From assembly GCA_046328035.1 (NCBI GenBank), contig JAXLXI010000007.1, positions 1 to 64,000 on the forward strand: a stretch of 64,000 nucleotides of DNA, written 5' to 3'. The DNA comes from JBGASG01 sp046328035. Its GTDB lineage: Bacteria; Cyanobacteriota; Vampirovibrionia; Obscuribacterales; Obscuribacteraceae. Positions 41,164 through 50,153 of the stretch are shown here, piece after piece. Made by a program: the position numbers and the translations under genes. Numbering within the stretch: position 1 is the first letter of the stretch; each line of letters starts with the position of its first letter. A model generated the notes under the pieces. That model did no database searches. It was not told where the DNA came from and was given only the letters and a program-made list of their open reading frames with translations.

Positions 41164-41871
41164 ATGAGCGAAGGCACAGCAACTACAGACCGCGCAATCG
41201 TCAATTGCGCTGTGATCGAGGCGCCCCCAGAAAAAGTATTCGCGGCCTTCACGACCGCCGACTCTTTGGCGAAGTTTTTTGCCACCAGCGCCGAATTCGA
41301 TGGTCGGTGGGGCGGGCAATGGAAACTGGTCGACACCAACTATCCGCATAAGAGCACAGGCAGCGGTACAGTCACGGGCTGGGAGCCACCAAATCTGGTG
41401 CGCATGGATTGGAGTTGGTACAAAACCAACTTGCATCCCACACAAGTTACTTACCGCATTCTGCCGCATGAAAAGGGCAGTCTGCTCATCGTCCAGCATC
41501 ACGGCTGGGGCGCAGGCAGCGACTGGGATTACGAGTTCAGCGATCACTCAGAAGGTTGGCCGAAGGTCGTCTCACAGGCGGCAGCGTTTCTCGGCGCTGC
41601 GCTCATCTGGGTGAGCCCAGGCGCATCTGCTAAACCTGATCAGCAGACCTGGGAAGTGCTGAAGACCGCTCGCGATAGAATTCAGGCGCACTACGATTTG
41701 GTTGTGCGAGACCGCGAGGAGATCCAGCGCAGAATAGACAGATTGAAAAAGAGCACCGGCGTTGTCAGACTCAACGATGTTGATGCTCTGGAAAAAGAGT
41801 TTGATAAGAAAGACGATGAAGCCCGCCGCCTCGAGCTGGATCTCAGGGACGTCGAGCTTCTAATGAAGTAG
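41164..41871 (+). CDS. SRPBCC (AHSA1-like) protein with C-terminal coiled coil
   Basis: A 235-aa protein with GAAGGAGCGG before the ATG. Residues 10-155 fit the START/AHSA1 fold (IEAPPEKVFAAFTTADSLAKFF, GGQWKLVDTNYPHKSTGSGT, VTGWEPPNLVRMDW). Residues 160-235 are a charged coiled coil (VRDREEIQRRIDRLKKSTGV, EKEFDKKDDEARRLELDLRD) not usual for the family. Hydrophobic-ligand binding or chaperone co-factor roles are known for relatives; neither can be assigned here. Confidence 0.88.
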   Translation: MSEGTATTDRAIVNCAVIEAPPEKVFAAFTTADSLAKFFATSAEFDGRWGGQWKLVDTNYPHKSTGSGTVTGWEPPNLVRMDWSWYKTNLHPTQVTYRILPHEKGSLLIVQHHGWGAGSDWDYEFSDHSEGWPKVVSQAAAFLGAALIWVSPGASAKPDQQTWEVLKTARDRIQAHYDLVVRDREEIQRRIDRLKKSTGVVRLNDVDALEKEFDKKDDEARRLELDLRDVELLMK

Positions 41872-41904
41872 TAGAACCGGATTGAACACAGGGCGTTATC
41901 GGCA

Positions 41905-42174
41905 ATGAAATTCATCATCTCGCGCATGAGCAATAGAACAGCACCGCCGGTGGAGAATTGCCGCGAAGTCGGCAAGACTGAATTCGGCGACCCGGTGTAT
42001 GGCGTCGATGCCAACACCATCGAAGAGCTGATGAGTTATTGTCAGCGTGCTCGCTCCTCGTCACCGGGCAATGTTGGATTGATCTTGTGGAAGCAGCCGC
42101 CGCCCTCAATGTCGCTGCCGACGGAGTTCGACAAGATTCCCGTGATTGAGATCTACGATGAGATCATCTCGTAG
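41905..42174 (+). CDS. Hypothetical protein (89 aa)
   Basis: MKFIISRMSNRTAPPVENC, a short central helix (IEELMSYCQRAR) and a C-terminal PVIEIYDEIIS. No recognised family, no signal. It follows the SRPBCC gene by 33 bp on the same strand. No clear ribosome site. Confidence 0.6.
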   Translation: MKFIISRMSNRTAPPVENCREVGKTEFGDPVYGVDANTIEELMSYCQRARSSSPGNVGLILWKQPPPSMSLPTEFDKIPVIEIYDEIIS

Positions 42175-42182
42175 GCGGCTTT

Positions 42183-42758
42183 CTATTTTTCACCTTTTCG
42201 TTCGATAGAAACGTCTACAGTCGCGCCCGACTTCTCCTTCTTGTATTGCAGTTGCACGTAGGTCTCGTTGTCAGGATTTTTGACGATGAAACCACCCTCG
42301 GTTTTCGTCAGCGCGGCGCCGCCATCGATGCGCTTGCTGAAACCGCTGGATTGCAGAATCTCGCGTACATGCTGCACAACCAGCGGCATGTCGACCTTCT
42401 CATTGCCGGCGGCTTTCTTGAGCGCCGCCTGGAGACCTTTCTGATCTAGCTTCGGCAATGACTTCACGACTTCTTTGAAGGAGTCGAGCGTTTCTTGATT
42501 GGCGACGCCATTCTTCTTCAGATTTTCAAATGACTCTATATAGCCGTCGATGGTTTTTTGAGAAACGTCAGGCTTGCGCTCTGCCGGCTCGTCCTTGTGC
42601 ACGATCAGGAAGCGCCCGTCGTCTTCTTGTTTCTGCTTGGGCAGTCCAGCGTAGTAAGCGAATCGGTCGAAGTTATCGGTGTTGTGCCGGTCGAATGTGG
42701 AAACGTGCAAAAGTTCTTGCACCGCTTCACGGCGGGCTTCTTCAAAATGAAATGACAT
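42183..42758 (-). CDS. Hypothetical protein (191 aa)
   Basis: Starts at the ATG at 42758 with GAGGAAGG upstream; text MSFHFEEARREAVQELLHVS. A Lys/Asp/Gln-rich helical middle (ENLKKNGVANQETLDSFKEVVKSL) and a strand-rich C-terminus (GFIVKNPDNETYVQLQYKKEKSGATVDV). Not recognised; looks soluble. Confidence 0.75.
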   Translation of the reverse strand: MSFHFEEARREAVQELLHVSTFDRHNTDNFDRFAYYAGLPKQKQEDDGRFLIVHKDEPAERKPDVSQKTIDGYIESFENLKKNGVANQETLDSFKEVVKSLPKLDQKGLQAALKKAAGNEKVDMPLVVQHVREILQSSGFSKRIDGGAALTKTEGGFIVKNPDNETYVQLQYKKEKSGATVDVSIERKGEK

Positions 42759-42949
42759 AGCAGGCCTTCCTCTCAGGTCAGCCAGCTCAAGTTGCATATA
42801 GCCGGGTCCGGGGATTTCTGGACAAAGAAGCTGAAAAGTCTGTGCCGAGGGAACCGTTGGGCTTTTCCCCGCCAGGGGCTCCGGACTATCCTGGAGAATC
42901 GCTCTGGAATAGCGTAATATCCAGATGATGACTGAACCAGAGTAGACGC

Positions 42950-43447
42950 ATGGGACGTTTCATATTCATCGCCATCGTTGTGATCATCGGATTGATTTTC
43001 GGTGTGCACATCTTTTGGAACTTGCTTGGTTGGGCAACCATAGTCGCCTGGTTCGTGACCGCGGTTGTTTTCGTTGTCGGCATGCTCTACGCGCTGTACA
43101 TGATGTGGCGCGCCGGACTCTTTGGTGGCGGCGGCGGTGCTCCGAAAGCGGCGCGCGGGAAGGCGACATTTAAGGTTTGGAATGCCCGCTCACCCCAGGT
43201 TTACATATTTCGCGAAGAGCCAAGTCTCAAGAACGTCGCTATGCTGACGGACGAATTGCATCTGACGGAGCTTGAGTTGGCAGGCGATGTTTTTCCGGTG
43301 CAGAACGATACCCAGGTAATTGTTCTTGAAGACAGCGGTGGCGAAGCTGTTAAAGTGAAAGTCAAGGGAGCCAAGAAGAAGGATCGAGATGGAATTGGAT
43401 GGGTCCCTCGATCTTCTCTGATTCGGCAGGAAAAACTGATCGGATAG
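42950..43447 (+). CDS. Two-TM protein with C-terminal SH3-like domain
   Basis: A 165-aa protein. Membrane helices at about 4-24 (FIFIAIVVIIGLIFGVHIFW) and 28-52 (TIVAWFVTAVVFVVGMLYALYM), a GGGGG linker, then a strand-rich domain from about 70 (ATFKVWNARSPQVYIFREEP ... GWVPRSSLI), reminiscent of bacterial SH3 folds. It lies 14 bp before the Ser/Thr kinase gene and is probably cotranscribed, so the SH3-like part may serve the kinase. Confidence 0.78.
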   Translation: MGRFIFIAIVVIIGLIFGVHIFWNLLGWATIVAWFVTAVVFVVGMLYALYMMWRAGLFGGGGGAPKAARGKATFKVWNARSPQVYIFREEPSLKNVAMLTDELHLTELELAGDVFPVQNDTQVIVLEDSGGEAVKVKVKGAKKKDRDGIGWVPRSSLIRQEKLIG

Positions 43448-43461
43448 GTCCAACCTGATCA

Positions 43462-45924
43462 ATGGACAAGCAGCAACAGCAAAAACCTTTTCTCACCGGC
43501 GAGGTCTGCTCGACATGCGGCAAGCAGATTGGATCGGGAAAGGCGCGATCGGATGTGACCAGGTTTCTCTTCTGGGAAAGCCGCTGCACATGCGTTGTGC
43601 CGGCCAACGAACTGGTATTGAAGCTGATTGCTGAAGAAGCGCAGCGCAGCGAACAACCGCAATCGAGCCAGGTGCCGTCTATTCCAGAACAAGTAGCCAA
43701 ACTGCTTGGTGAACGCTATGAGGTCATTGCGTTGATCGGACAGGGAGGCATGGGCTCAGTCTATAAAGTTCGCGACGTCCAGCTCGATAAGTTATTCGCG
43801 GTGAAAGTATTGAATGCGCACCTGGTGGAAGACCAGGCTGCATACAAGCGGTTTGAGCAAGAGGCAAAAGCCGCCAGCGAACTGACGCATGCAAACGTGG
43901 TGGCACTCTATCAGTTCAGTCGCAGTGAAACTGGTGCGCCGTTTATTGTCATGGACTATCTCGACGGACAGGATCTGTCGACGGTAATCAAGTCGGAGGG
44001 CTACCTTGATGTTCCCCGGGCGCTGGACATCGGCATTCAAGCTGCAGAGGCACTGGCGCATGCGCACATGAAAGGCATAGTCCATCGGGACATCAAGCCC
44101 AGCAATATCTTCCTCCTCAAGACGCCGGGAGGCATGGACTATGTGAAGCTGGTCGATTTTGGAATTGCCAAAGTTGCCGGCAACGAGCAGGCTGGACAAC
44201 ATCTGACGCAAACCGGCGAAGTCTTCGGCAGTCCTCTATACATGTCGCCCGAACAGTGTCTAGGCAACAAACTGGATGCGCGGTCGGACATCTATTCGCT
44301 CGGTTGTGTGTTGCACGAAGCGCTCACTGGCAAGCCGCCCTTCGCCGGACAGAATCCCATCAAGACGATCCTCAGTCATATTAATGATGCACCGATTGCG
44401 GTTTCCAAAGCGGGCTCGCAGGCTAACGAAGATCTGGAGAAAATTGTGCTGCGCTGCCTGGAGAAAGAACCTGCAAATAGATATCAAAGTGCCGATGATT
44501 TAGCGTTTGATCTAAGCGCCGTCAAGTCGGGACAAGCAATCAAGCCTGCTCCCCCTAAGAAGGCTGCGCCCAGGGAGAGGAAACCGTCGCGGGTTCTCGC
44601 CGCAGTAGCACTCGGTGTTCCGATAGTCGCGGTCGCAGTGGCTCTTGTAGTTGCGTTCATGAATCAGCCCGGTCACCTCCCGGGTGCAATCAAGTCTCAG
44701 AAGCGTGCTGAAACTTATGAAGGCAAAAATCTGGTGCAGTGGACAGCCTTGATCGAAAAAGATCCGGACAACGCGGATCTTTATGTCGACCGCGGGATTC
44801 TCCATGATATGCGCGACGAACGCACCAACGCGGTCGATGATTTCACGCGCGCGCTTGAGTTGGAGCCGGACAACTACTGGGCGTACGTCAGGCGCAGCAG
44901 TGTGAACAACATGCTGGCGAACTATTCCGATGCGCTGGCCGACGCCAACAAACTGATCGAACTCTATCCTGATGCCGACCGCCCGTACGAAGCGAGAGCC
45001 TTTGTGGAGTCGGCGACCGAGCAATACGACGACGCGATTGCCGATCTGGATCGTGCCATCAAGTCGGCTGAGAACCAACCGCAACCTGACACAACCACAC
45101 TCGCTTACGAACATTACTATCTGTCGTGTGCTTATCTCAAGTTGTCGCGATTTGATCGAGCTCTGGCTGAGATCAATGAGGCGATTAGATTGGAGCCGCG
45201 TAATGCGGCTTTCCTGACCATACGAGGCTTTATCCATCTCTGTAGGCAAAACCTGAATCAGGCCGATTCGGATTTGGAAGCCGCCACCAAATTAGACGAT
45301 GCGCGCGGTGTCGAGTGGCAGATACTAGCGACTGCTAGAGCCCAACCAGGAGCAATGAACGAGGCTCTGGCTCTTTCGAAGCAAGCTATGGAGTTGGAAA
45401 CGTTTCCCGCGCGGGGCTATAGATTGCGGGGCGAGATGTTTCGCAGCGTCGGCATGAACAATGAGGCGCTTCAGGATTTGAGTTCGTCAACCAGTCTGGA
45501 GGCGTTCCCGCCGGGTTATCGTCAGCGCGCATACGTTTATATGAATCTCAATCAGCCGCGTAGCGCGCTTTCCGATCTGCGTAAATCACTCAAGCTCAAT
45601 CCTAACTCGGCGCTGACCAGAGCGTTCGCAGCCATGGTTGAGGATCAGCTCGGCATGAAAAAGGAATCGGACGCGGATTTGAAAGCGGCGTTTCAGGTCA
45701 AGTCGATACCGGCGATGGTGTATGTACATCGGGCGGCGATCCGCTTGAATAATGGAGATTCCAATGGGGCGCTCGCTGATGCCAACCAAGCACTGAAAAT
45801 GGATCCTTTTCTACGAGAAGCGTACGAAATGCGAGCGAACATATATCGAAAACTAAACAATGAATTTGCAGCGAAAGCCGATGCTTTCAAAGCGTCGCGA
45901 ATGACACGCCGTATCGACCTCTAG
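43462..45924 (+). CDS. Membrane Ser/Thr kinase with Cys cluster and TPR repeats
   Basis: An 820-aa protein. Residues 16-45 hold CSTCGK... and RCTC, a probable zinc knuckle. Kinase at about 84-345: GQGGMGSV loop, Lys115 (AVKVLN), HRD at 208-210, DFG at 232-234, GSPLYMSPEQ. A TM helix at about 378-400 (VAVALVVAFMN) and, from about 420, at least eight TPR-like units (for example AVDDFTRALELEPDNYWAYV and ALAEINEAIRLEPRNAAFLT). Topology: kinase inside, TPR outside. Typical of Pkn-type receptor kinases in Cyanobacteriota-like and Planctomycete-like genomes. Confidence 0.95.
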   Translation: MDKQQQQKPFLTGEVCSTCGKQIGSGKARSDVTRFLFWESRCTCVVPANELVLKLIAEEAQRSEQPQSSQVPSIPEQVAKLLGERYEVIALIGQGGMGSVYKVRDVQLDKLFAVKVLNAHLVEDQAAYKRFEQEAKAASELTHANVVALYQFSRSETGAPFIVMDYLDGQDLSTVIKSEGYLDVPRALDIGIQAAEALAHAHMKGIVHRDIKPSNIFLLKTPGGMDYVKLVDFGIAKVAGNEQAGQHLTQTGEVFGSPLYMSPEQCLGNKLDARSDIYSLGCVLHEALTGKPPFAGQNPIKTILSHINDAPIAVSKAGSQANEDLEKIVLRCLEKEPANRYQSADDLAFDLSAVKSGQAIKPAPPKKAAPRERKPSRVLAAVALGVPIVAVAVALVVAFMNQPGHLPGAIKSQKRAETYEGKNLVQWTALIEKDPDNADLYVDRGILHDMRDERTNAVDDFTRALELEPDNYWAYVRRSSVNNMLANYSDALADANKLIELYPDADRPYEARAFVESATEQYDDAIADLDRAIKSAENQPQPDTTTLAYEHYYLSCAYLKLSRFDRALAEINEAIRLEPRNAAFLTIRGFIHLCRQNLNQADSDLEAATKLDDARGVEWQILATARAQPGAMNEALALSKQAMELETFPARGYRLRGEMFRSVGMNNEALQDLSSSTSLEAFPPGYRQRAYVYMNLNQPRSALSDLRKSLKLNPNSALTRAFAAMVEDQLGMKKESDADLKAAFQVKSIPAMVYVHRAAIRLNNGDSNGALADANQALKMDPFLREAYEMRANIYRKLNNEFAAKADAFKASRMTRRIDL

Positions 45925-45990
45925 CTCAAGCATTGCAGCACCGCCCGGTGCACAGAGGTCAACATTACTTGTTGGAAAATCTGGCAGTCA

Positions 45991-46020
45991 GCACCATAAA
46001 TGGTGCTCACCATTAGTGGT
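45991..46020. promoter_or_regulatory. Tandem operator-like palindromes
   Basis: GCACCATAAATGGTGC (45991-46006) is a palindrome with a two-base centre; CACCATTAGTGGT follows (46008-46020) with the same ACCAT / TGGT half-sites. Their centres are about 16 bp apart and lie about 20-40 bp before the -35. Confidence 0.7.
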
Positions 46021-46036
46021 ATCACATTAAAATGGC

Positions 46037-46064
46037 TTGACCGCTGAACCGAGTCTGGTATTAT
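46037..46064 (+). promoter_or_regulatory. Sigma70-type promoter TTGACC-N16-TATTAT
   Basis: TTGACC at 46037-46042, 16-bp spacer, TATTAT at 46059-46064. Expected start near 46071; the ATG at 46178 follows after about 105 bases. Confidence 0.72.
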
Positions 46065-46177
46065 CGAGCCGGCCTTAAGAGTTATAAGCGCCCTGCAACA
46101 CAGATGCCGTGTCGCTTTCAGGTCAAATATTAGTCACAGGCGCAACTCAGTGAGAGCGCCGAGTAATGAGGATTGTC

Positions 46178-48043
46178 ATGAATAGTCATGTGAAGAACGC
46201 CGGAGTCAATCTCGCATTGATCTCTGCGTTAACCTGCTTATCTCTTATGCCTTCCGACAGCACTTCGGCATGTGCGAAAGGACGGCATTTCTATAAAGGT
46301 ACGATCAGTCAGTCGGTCGCTGCGGCTGACAAGCTGATGATAAAAGGCAAGTACGAACAAGCCGCCGACTACTATCGCTCAGCAATCAAGCGGAACCCAA
46401 GGGATACAAATGCTTATCTCGGATTGGGTCTGGCGCTGGCGAAGCAATTCAAATTAGATGGTGCCGATCAGCAATTCGACAAAGTGCTTGCTAAAGATCC
46501 CACCAATCCGGGCGCATTGTCGGGCAAGTCGATTGTAATGTTGAATCGTCTGCAGTCGTCTTCCAACACAATTCGCCGCAACCGCGATTCTATTTTGCGT
46601 GAAGCAGAGGCTTCGGCTCAGCGTGCACTGCAAAACGATCCGCAAATACCGGAAGCGCACTACGCTCTCGGCATGGTTTATAAAGAGCAAGGACGTTTGA
46701 ACGAAGCTGCCAATGAATTCCAATCGGCCGTTCAAATAGATCCCAAGTTTGCCGACGGCTTTACCGGCATGGGCATGGTGAAACTTGCTCAGAACAACAC
46801 CGGCGGCGCCATCAATGATTTCAAAAACTCGATTCGTTTGAATTCCGGAGACTACAGTGCGCACTACGGCATGGGACAAGCTCTGCTGCAACAAGGGCAG
46901 GTCGACGGCGCGATCAAAGAATTGAATACCGCGTTGTATCAATTCCCGAATAGCTGGCCCGTCCGCCTGGCTCTGGGCAAAGCCTATGAGTCGCAAGGAA
47001 ACGCTGTTGCTGCCGTGCGCGAGTATCAGGAATCTATAAGAATCAAACCTGAAAACGTCGCGGCTTATCTCGGTATCGCCAACATTCGCGAAGGACGCGG
47101 CGACATCGAACTGTCGATTTCCGAATTGCGTTCAGGTTTGGAATTGACGAACAACCCTGAATTGCGCCTGCGCATCGCCGACGAAAGCCTGCGCATCGAA
47201 AAACTCGACGATGCCATCAAGGAATACGAAAACGTGATGGCAGCTGCGCCCGGCAGTGCCCGTGCTGCGGAAGGATTGACGACCGCGTATTTCCTCAAGT
47301 CGCAGAAACAAACGACCGGTGGTTTCTTCGGGGACAACGACTACGAGAATGCCCAGCATTTGATTTCACGCGCTGTGCAAATGAATCCCAACGACATGCG
47401 CTTGCGCCTGGCCGAAGCCAAGTTGCGTTCGCTGTCCGGTGACGAGATCGATCTGAAGTCGCTTGGACAACCGACTAACGATGGTGAGCGCATCAGCTAC
47501 GCGCAGGCGTTGCTGGCGCAGAACCGCTTCGGCGAAGCGACCGATCAAATGAACATCGTGATCAACAACTCCAACACACCGAAGCAAACATTTGCCATCG
47601 CCGACATGGCGTTGATGATTCGCGATCTCAATAGCGCCACAGCCGCTTATCAAAAGGCGAGCACCATGCCTGGTAGCGCCGAACGCGCTCGCCGTGGATT
47701 GGCGCAAGTTGAGAAAGCTCGTGTGGCTGCGAAGAAACAGCTAACGCTGGCGACCGACATGCAGCGCAAGAAGATGACCGGTAGCGCAATCGACACGTAT
47801 CACGAAGCGATCTTCCAGAATCCGCGTGTACCGCAGGCCCGCCTCGGTATCGCAACGGCGATCGAGCAGCTGTCCAAGCCGTCGCCGGTGGAGATCCGCG
47901 AAGCCGCGACGCAATACCGCGCTTACGTCTCTCTGATGCCTTCGATGCCCGAGAAGGAACAACAGAAGTTTCTCAAAAAAGCTGAGAAGCTTGACGGGAA
48001 AGCCTACAAACGCGAACAGCGTTCAGTGGCAACCAGCCGCTAG
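46178..48043 (+). CDS. Secreted TPR-repeat protein
   Basis: About 621 aa. The ATG at 46178 has AGGA five bases upstream; an ATG at 46166 is in frame and adds four residues. Signal peptide at residues 1-33 (LALISALTCLSLMPSDSTSACA). From about 45 to 560, consecutive TPR units (ADYYRSAIKRNPRDTNAYLG, AANEFQSAVQIDPKFADGF, AIKELNTALYQFPNSWPVRL). C-terminus is basic (KLDGKAYKREQRSVATSR). Probably a periplasmic or surface scaffold. A strong terminator follows at 48089. Confidence 0.9.
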   Translation: MNSHVKNAGVNLALISALTCLSLMPSDSTSACAKGRHFYKGTISQSVAAADKLMIKGKYEQAADYYRSAIKRNPRDTNAYLGLGLALAKQFKLDGADQQFDKVLAKDPTNPGALSGKSIVMLNRLQSSSNTIRRNRDSILREAEASAQRALQNDPQIPEAHYALGMVYKEQGRLNEAANEFQSAVQIDPKFADGFTGMGMVKLAQNNTGGAINDFKNSIRLNSGDYSAHYGMGQALLQQGQVDGAIKELNTALYQFPNSWPVRLALGKAYESQGNAVAAVREYQESIRIKPENVAAYLGIANIREGRGDIELSISELRSGLELTNNPELRLRIADESLRIEKLDDAIKEYENVMAAAPGSARAAEGLTTAYFLKSQKQTTGGFFGDNDYENAQHLISRAVQMNPNDMRLRLAEAKLRSLSGDEIDLKSLGQPTNDGERISYAQALLAQNRFGEATDQMNIVINNSNTPKQTFAIADMALMIRDLNSATAAYQKASTMPGSAERARRGLAQVEKARVAAKKQLTLATDMQRKKMTGSAIDTYHEAIFQNPRVPQARLGIATAIEQLSKPSPVEIREAATQYRAYVSLMPSMPEKEQQKFLKKAEKLDGKAYKREQRSVATSR

Positions 48044-48088
48044 TAGGTTGCATAGCGCCGGAACATAACTCTCCGGCGGCTTAGCCGA

Positions 48089-48118
48089 ACGAGGATCGCG
48101 CTTGCGCGGTCCTCGTTT
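48089..48118 (+). terminator. Bidirectional intrinsic terminator
   Basis: ACGAGGATCGCGC and GCGCGGTCCTCGT form a 13-bp stem with one mismatched pair and a short TT loop, followed by TTTCTG. It separates the convergent TPR and Clp N-domain genes. Confidence 0.8.
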
Positions 48119-48134
48119 CTGTCAGCAGCGGGAA

Positions 48135-48872
48135 CTACGTTGGGGACTGAACGTTTCTCAATTGTTGCTTCAGTTGCGCGATTGTGGTGCGCAAATTGCT
48201 TCCTTCTTGTTCTAGCACAGTCTCAAGCAGTTCGAGTTCTGCCGAGAGATCCTGCGCTGCTTCGCGATCTTCCTTTGTGGGTTTCTTTGCGGTTGTGGTG
48301 CACTCGGAACTGTAGTCTTCGAGTGTTTCGGCAAATTTACTAAGATACGTCATGATGGTGCCCACTTCTTTTCGGAAGTGAGAAATCGGAGTGATCGGTG
48401 CGCCGAACAACAACATCGCGGAGGATTTGGCAACCAGATCCGGGCGCCGCATGCGCGTGAACATGTCTTCGGTCAGCAGTTCCGGATTGGCTTCCAGGCG
48501 CTTCAGCACTTGTGTTGCCACGCAATCGGTGGCAAGGATGCCGAGAAAGACATGGTCGACAGTCACGCTGTCGACGCTGAAAACCTGCGCGAATGTCCAG
48601 GCGTGATCGAGCACCTTTTGCGCGTTCATCGTGAAAGGCATTTCCTTAGGTGGGCGCCCGTGCCCTTTGCCTCTGATGTTTTCCACATCCTGGCGCGCGT
48701 CCTTCAAGGTCACCTTGTGCACGCGCAGCACGTCCTTGCTGACCCCGTTTGCGACGCTAAGCACACCGAGGAGAAGTTGCTCGGAGCCAACAACGTCATG
48801 CTTCAAGCGCCGGGATTCTTCCTGCGCCAGCAACACTGTTTTTACTGCTTGTTCTGTGAATCGTTCAAACAT
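48135..48872 (-). CDS. Stand-alone Clp N-domain protein with C-terminal coiled coil (245 aa)
   Basis: MFERFTEQAVKTVLLAQEE, VVGSEQLLLGVLSVANGVSK and VDHVFLGILATDCVATQVLKRL show the two Clp repeats (1-145). The rest (about 165-245) is helical, with a terminal coiled coil (AELELLETVLEQEGSNLRTT). No AAA+ domain is present. It resembles the 160-aa protein at 35979-36461 but has an added tail, so the two are probably adaptors or decoys with different partners. Confidence 0.9.
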   Translation of the reverse strand: MFERFTEQAVKTVLLAQEESRRLKHDVVGSEQLLLGVLSVANGVSKDVLRVHKVTLKDARQDVENIRGKGHGRPPKEMPFTMNAQKVLDHAWTFAQVFSVDSVTVDHVFLGILATDCVATQVLKRLEANPELLTEDMFTRMRRPDLVAKSSAMLLFGAPITPISHFRKEVGTIMTYLSKFAETLEDYSSECTTTAKKPTKEDREAAQDLSAELELLETVLEQEGSNLRTTIAQLKQQLRNVQSPT

Positions 48873-49112
48873 GCGGAGGCGTCCTGTTCATGCAAAGAAG
48901 GTCTGGATTCGTTTGCTGTTAATGTACACCTTTCTCCTGCATCCATCTTGCTACATTTCGGCGCTTGGCGAGCGCTGGCTCTGCAATTGTGACGGACATG
49001 CAACACCACAGGCTGCGGACTTGGCAGGTTTCCAGTAGCAGTGATAGAACTGAATCAGGCGGGAATTTTCCTCGGCGCTTCCAGCGCCGTTTATTTACGA
49101 AGGTACAGACCA
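48873..49112. other. Intergenic region without visible features
   Basis: About 240 bp between the divergent Clp N-domain gene and the 142-aa gene. I see no repeat, palindrome or good promoter pair. A GTG at 49041 is an alternative start for the downstream gene. Confidence 0.5.
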
Positions 49113-49541
49113 ATGCTTCGAAAAACCGAAGTAGAAACTTTGCTGTTCTCTCTTAAGGCAGAACACGAGCAGATCCTATTCATCCTATTAACGAAAGACG
49201 GAACGATAAACCGCCTGGGCAGTGGCGCGAACGATACAGACCTCGGCGATCTCTTCATGGGGAAAGTCAAAGAACCCATCTTCGAGCAAGTACTGGAGAA
49301 GGTTCCGGAGGCGGTCGTTGCCGAGCCCAAAACCTCGTACCGCATAACGAGCGGCACGGGCACTCAGTATGAGCTGACCATGATGTTCAAAGGCAAGGGC
49401 AAGGAATCTGGCGTTTCCATTCGCTGCTGCGAATCCGAAGGTCCACCCGAAGCGATTCGAGACGCTCTGGAGTACGCAATCAGGGCTACGGACCCGTGGT
49501 ACCGCGATTTCAAAGCCAAGGCACACCCGTCGAGGGTTTAA
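49113..49541 (+). CDS. Hypothetical protein (142 aa)
   Basis: Chosen start ATG 49113 (GAAGG 9 bp upstream). Text MLRKTEVETLLFSLKAEHEQILFILLTKDG then a mixed alpha/beta body and C-terminal EAIRDALEYAIRATDPWYRDFKAKA. Possibly a small alpha/beta stress-type protein; no family recognised. An intrinsic terminator follows. Confidence 0.78.
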   Translation: MLRKTEVETLLFSLKAEHEQILFILLTKDGTINRLGSGANDTDLGDLFMGKVKEPIFEQVLEKVPEAVVAEPKTSYRITSGTGTQYELTMMFKGKGKESGVSIRCCESEGPPEAIRDALEYAIRATDPWYRDFKAKAHPSRV

Positions 49542-49585
49542 TCTGATTTCCGGGCGTCGGCACTTACGCCCACCAATGAAGGCTT

Positions 49586-49609
49586 AGGGGCGCCTCTACC
49601 CGGCGCCCT
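49586..49609 (+). terminator. Intrinsic terminator-like hairpin after the 142-aa gene
   Basis: AGGGGCGCC and GGCGCCCT flank the loop TCTACCC, followed after a few bases by TTCGTTTTGC. Position 45 bp after the stop fits termination. Confidence 0.6.
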
Positions 49610-49703
49610 GATCCTTCGTTTTGCTTCGTGGTCGCCAGCAGAATTTTCGGGTACTTTTATCCCACGTCGTCATGCGGTGGTGCTCGCACCCGGCTCGCGC
49701 AGA

Positions 49704-49734
49704 ATATGCGATTTTTCCGGACATCTCGCACATT
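49704..49734 (-). repeat. 31-bp palindrome TGCGA-N14-TCGCA, copy 3
   Basis: Begins ATATGCGATTTTT and ends CATCTCGCACATT around TCCGGA. Orientation as copy 2. Single copy in the gap between the 142-aa gene and the Nudix gene. Confidence 0.86.
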
Positions 49735-49745
49735 GGGCAGGGCGG

Positions 49746-50141
49746 TCAGTCCAACGTGTCCAGGTGTTCGACGAACTGGCGATCGCTTGGTGCCAGCGGC
49801 AGCTCCAGAAGTTTCTTCACAGAAAGCCATTCGACGCTGGTGTGCTCGACCGCAACCGGTGTGCCATGGGCTTCTACATCCACAAAGTTGATCGAGAATT
49901 CTGAACCAGGGTCCTGCACCTTCAATCGTACCGCGCCGACTCCGGTAACCGTGAGTCCGAGTTCTTCGGAAAGCTCCCGGTGAGCGGCTTCCAGCATGGT
50001 TTCACCAGGCTCTAGCTTGCCTCCGGGAAATTCCCACAGCCCGCCGTGCCGTTTGTGCGGGGGGCGCTGACACACGAGATATGCGCCTTCGCGTTGAACA
50101 ACCGCCGCCACTACCTCGATCACTGCTGCCCTAATCTCCAC
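49746..50141 (-). CDS. Nudix hydrolase (MutT-like)
   Basis: About 131 aa from a GTG at 50141; a TTG at 50153 is the alternative, and no ATG is available. The Nudix box is complete: GGKLEPGETMLEAAHRELSEELG (about residues 39-61). Flanking FPGGKLEPGE and a C-terminal VEWLSVKKLLELPLAPSDRQFVEHL match the 8-oxo-dGTP diphosphatase subgroup, which cleans oxidised nucleotides. TACAAT lies about 14 bp before the GTG. Confidence 0.93.
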   Translation of the reverse strand: MEIRAAVIEVVAAVVQREGAYLVCQRPPHKRHGGLWEFPGGKLEPGETMLEAAHRELSEELGLTVTGVGAVRLKVQDPGSEFSINFVDVEAHGTPVAVEHTSVEWLSVKKLLELPLAPSDRQFVEHLDTLD

Positions 50142-50153
50142 GGAGCGCCGCAA

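Larger units (their letters stand above)
45925..46177. promoter_or_regulatory. Promoter region of the secreted TPR gene
   Basis: About 250 bp that includes two adjacent palindromes, GCACCAT-AA-ATGGTGC-like (45991-46006) and ACCATTAGTGGT (46009-46020), just upstream of a sigma70-type promoter at 46037-46064 and a leader of about 100 bases. Confidence 0.7.
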
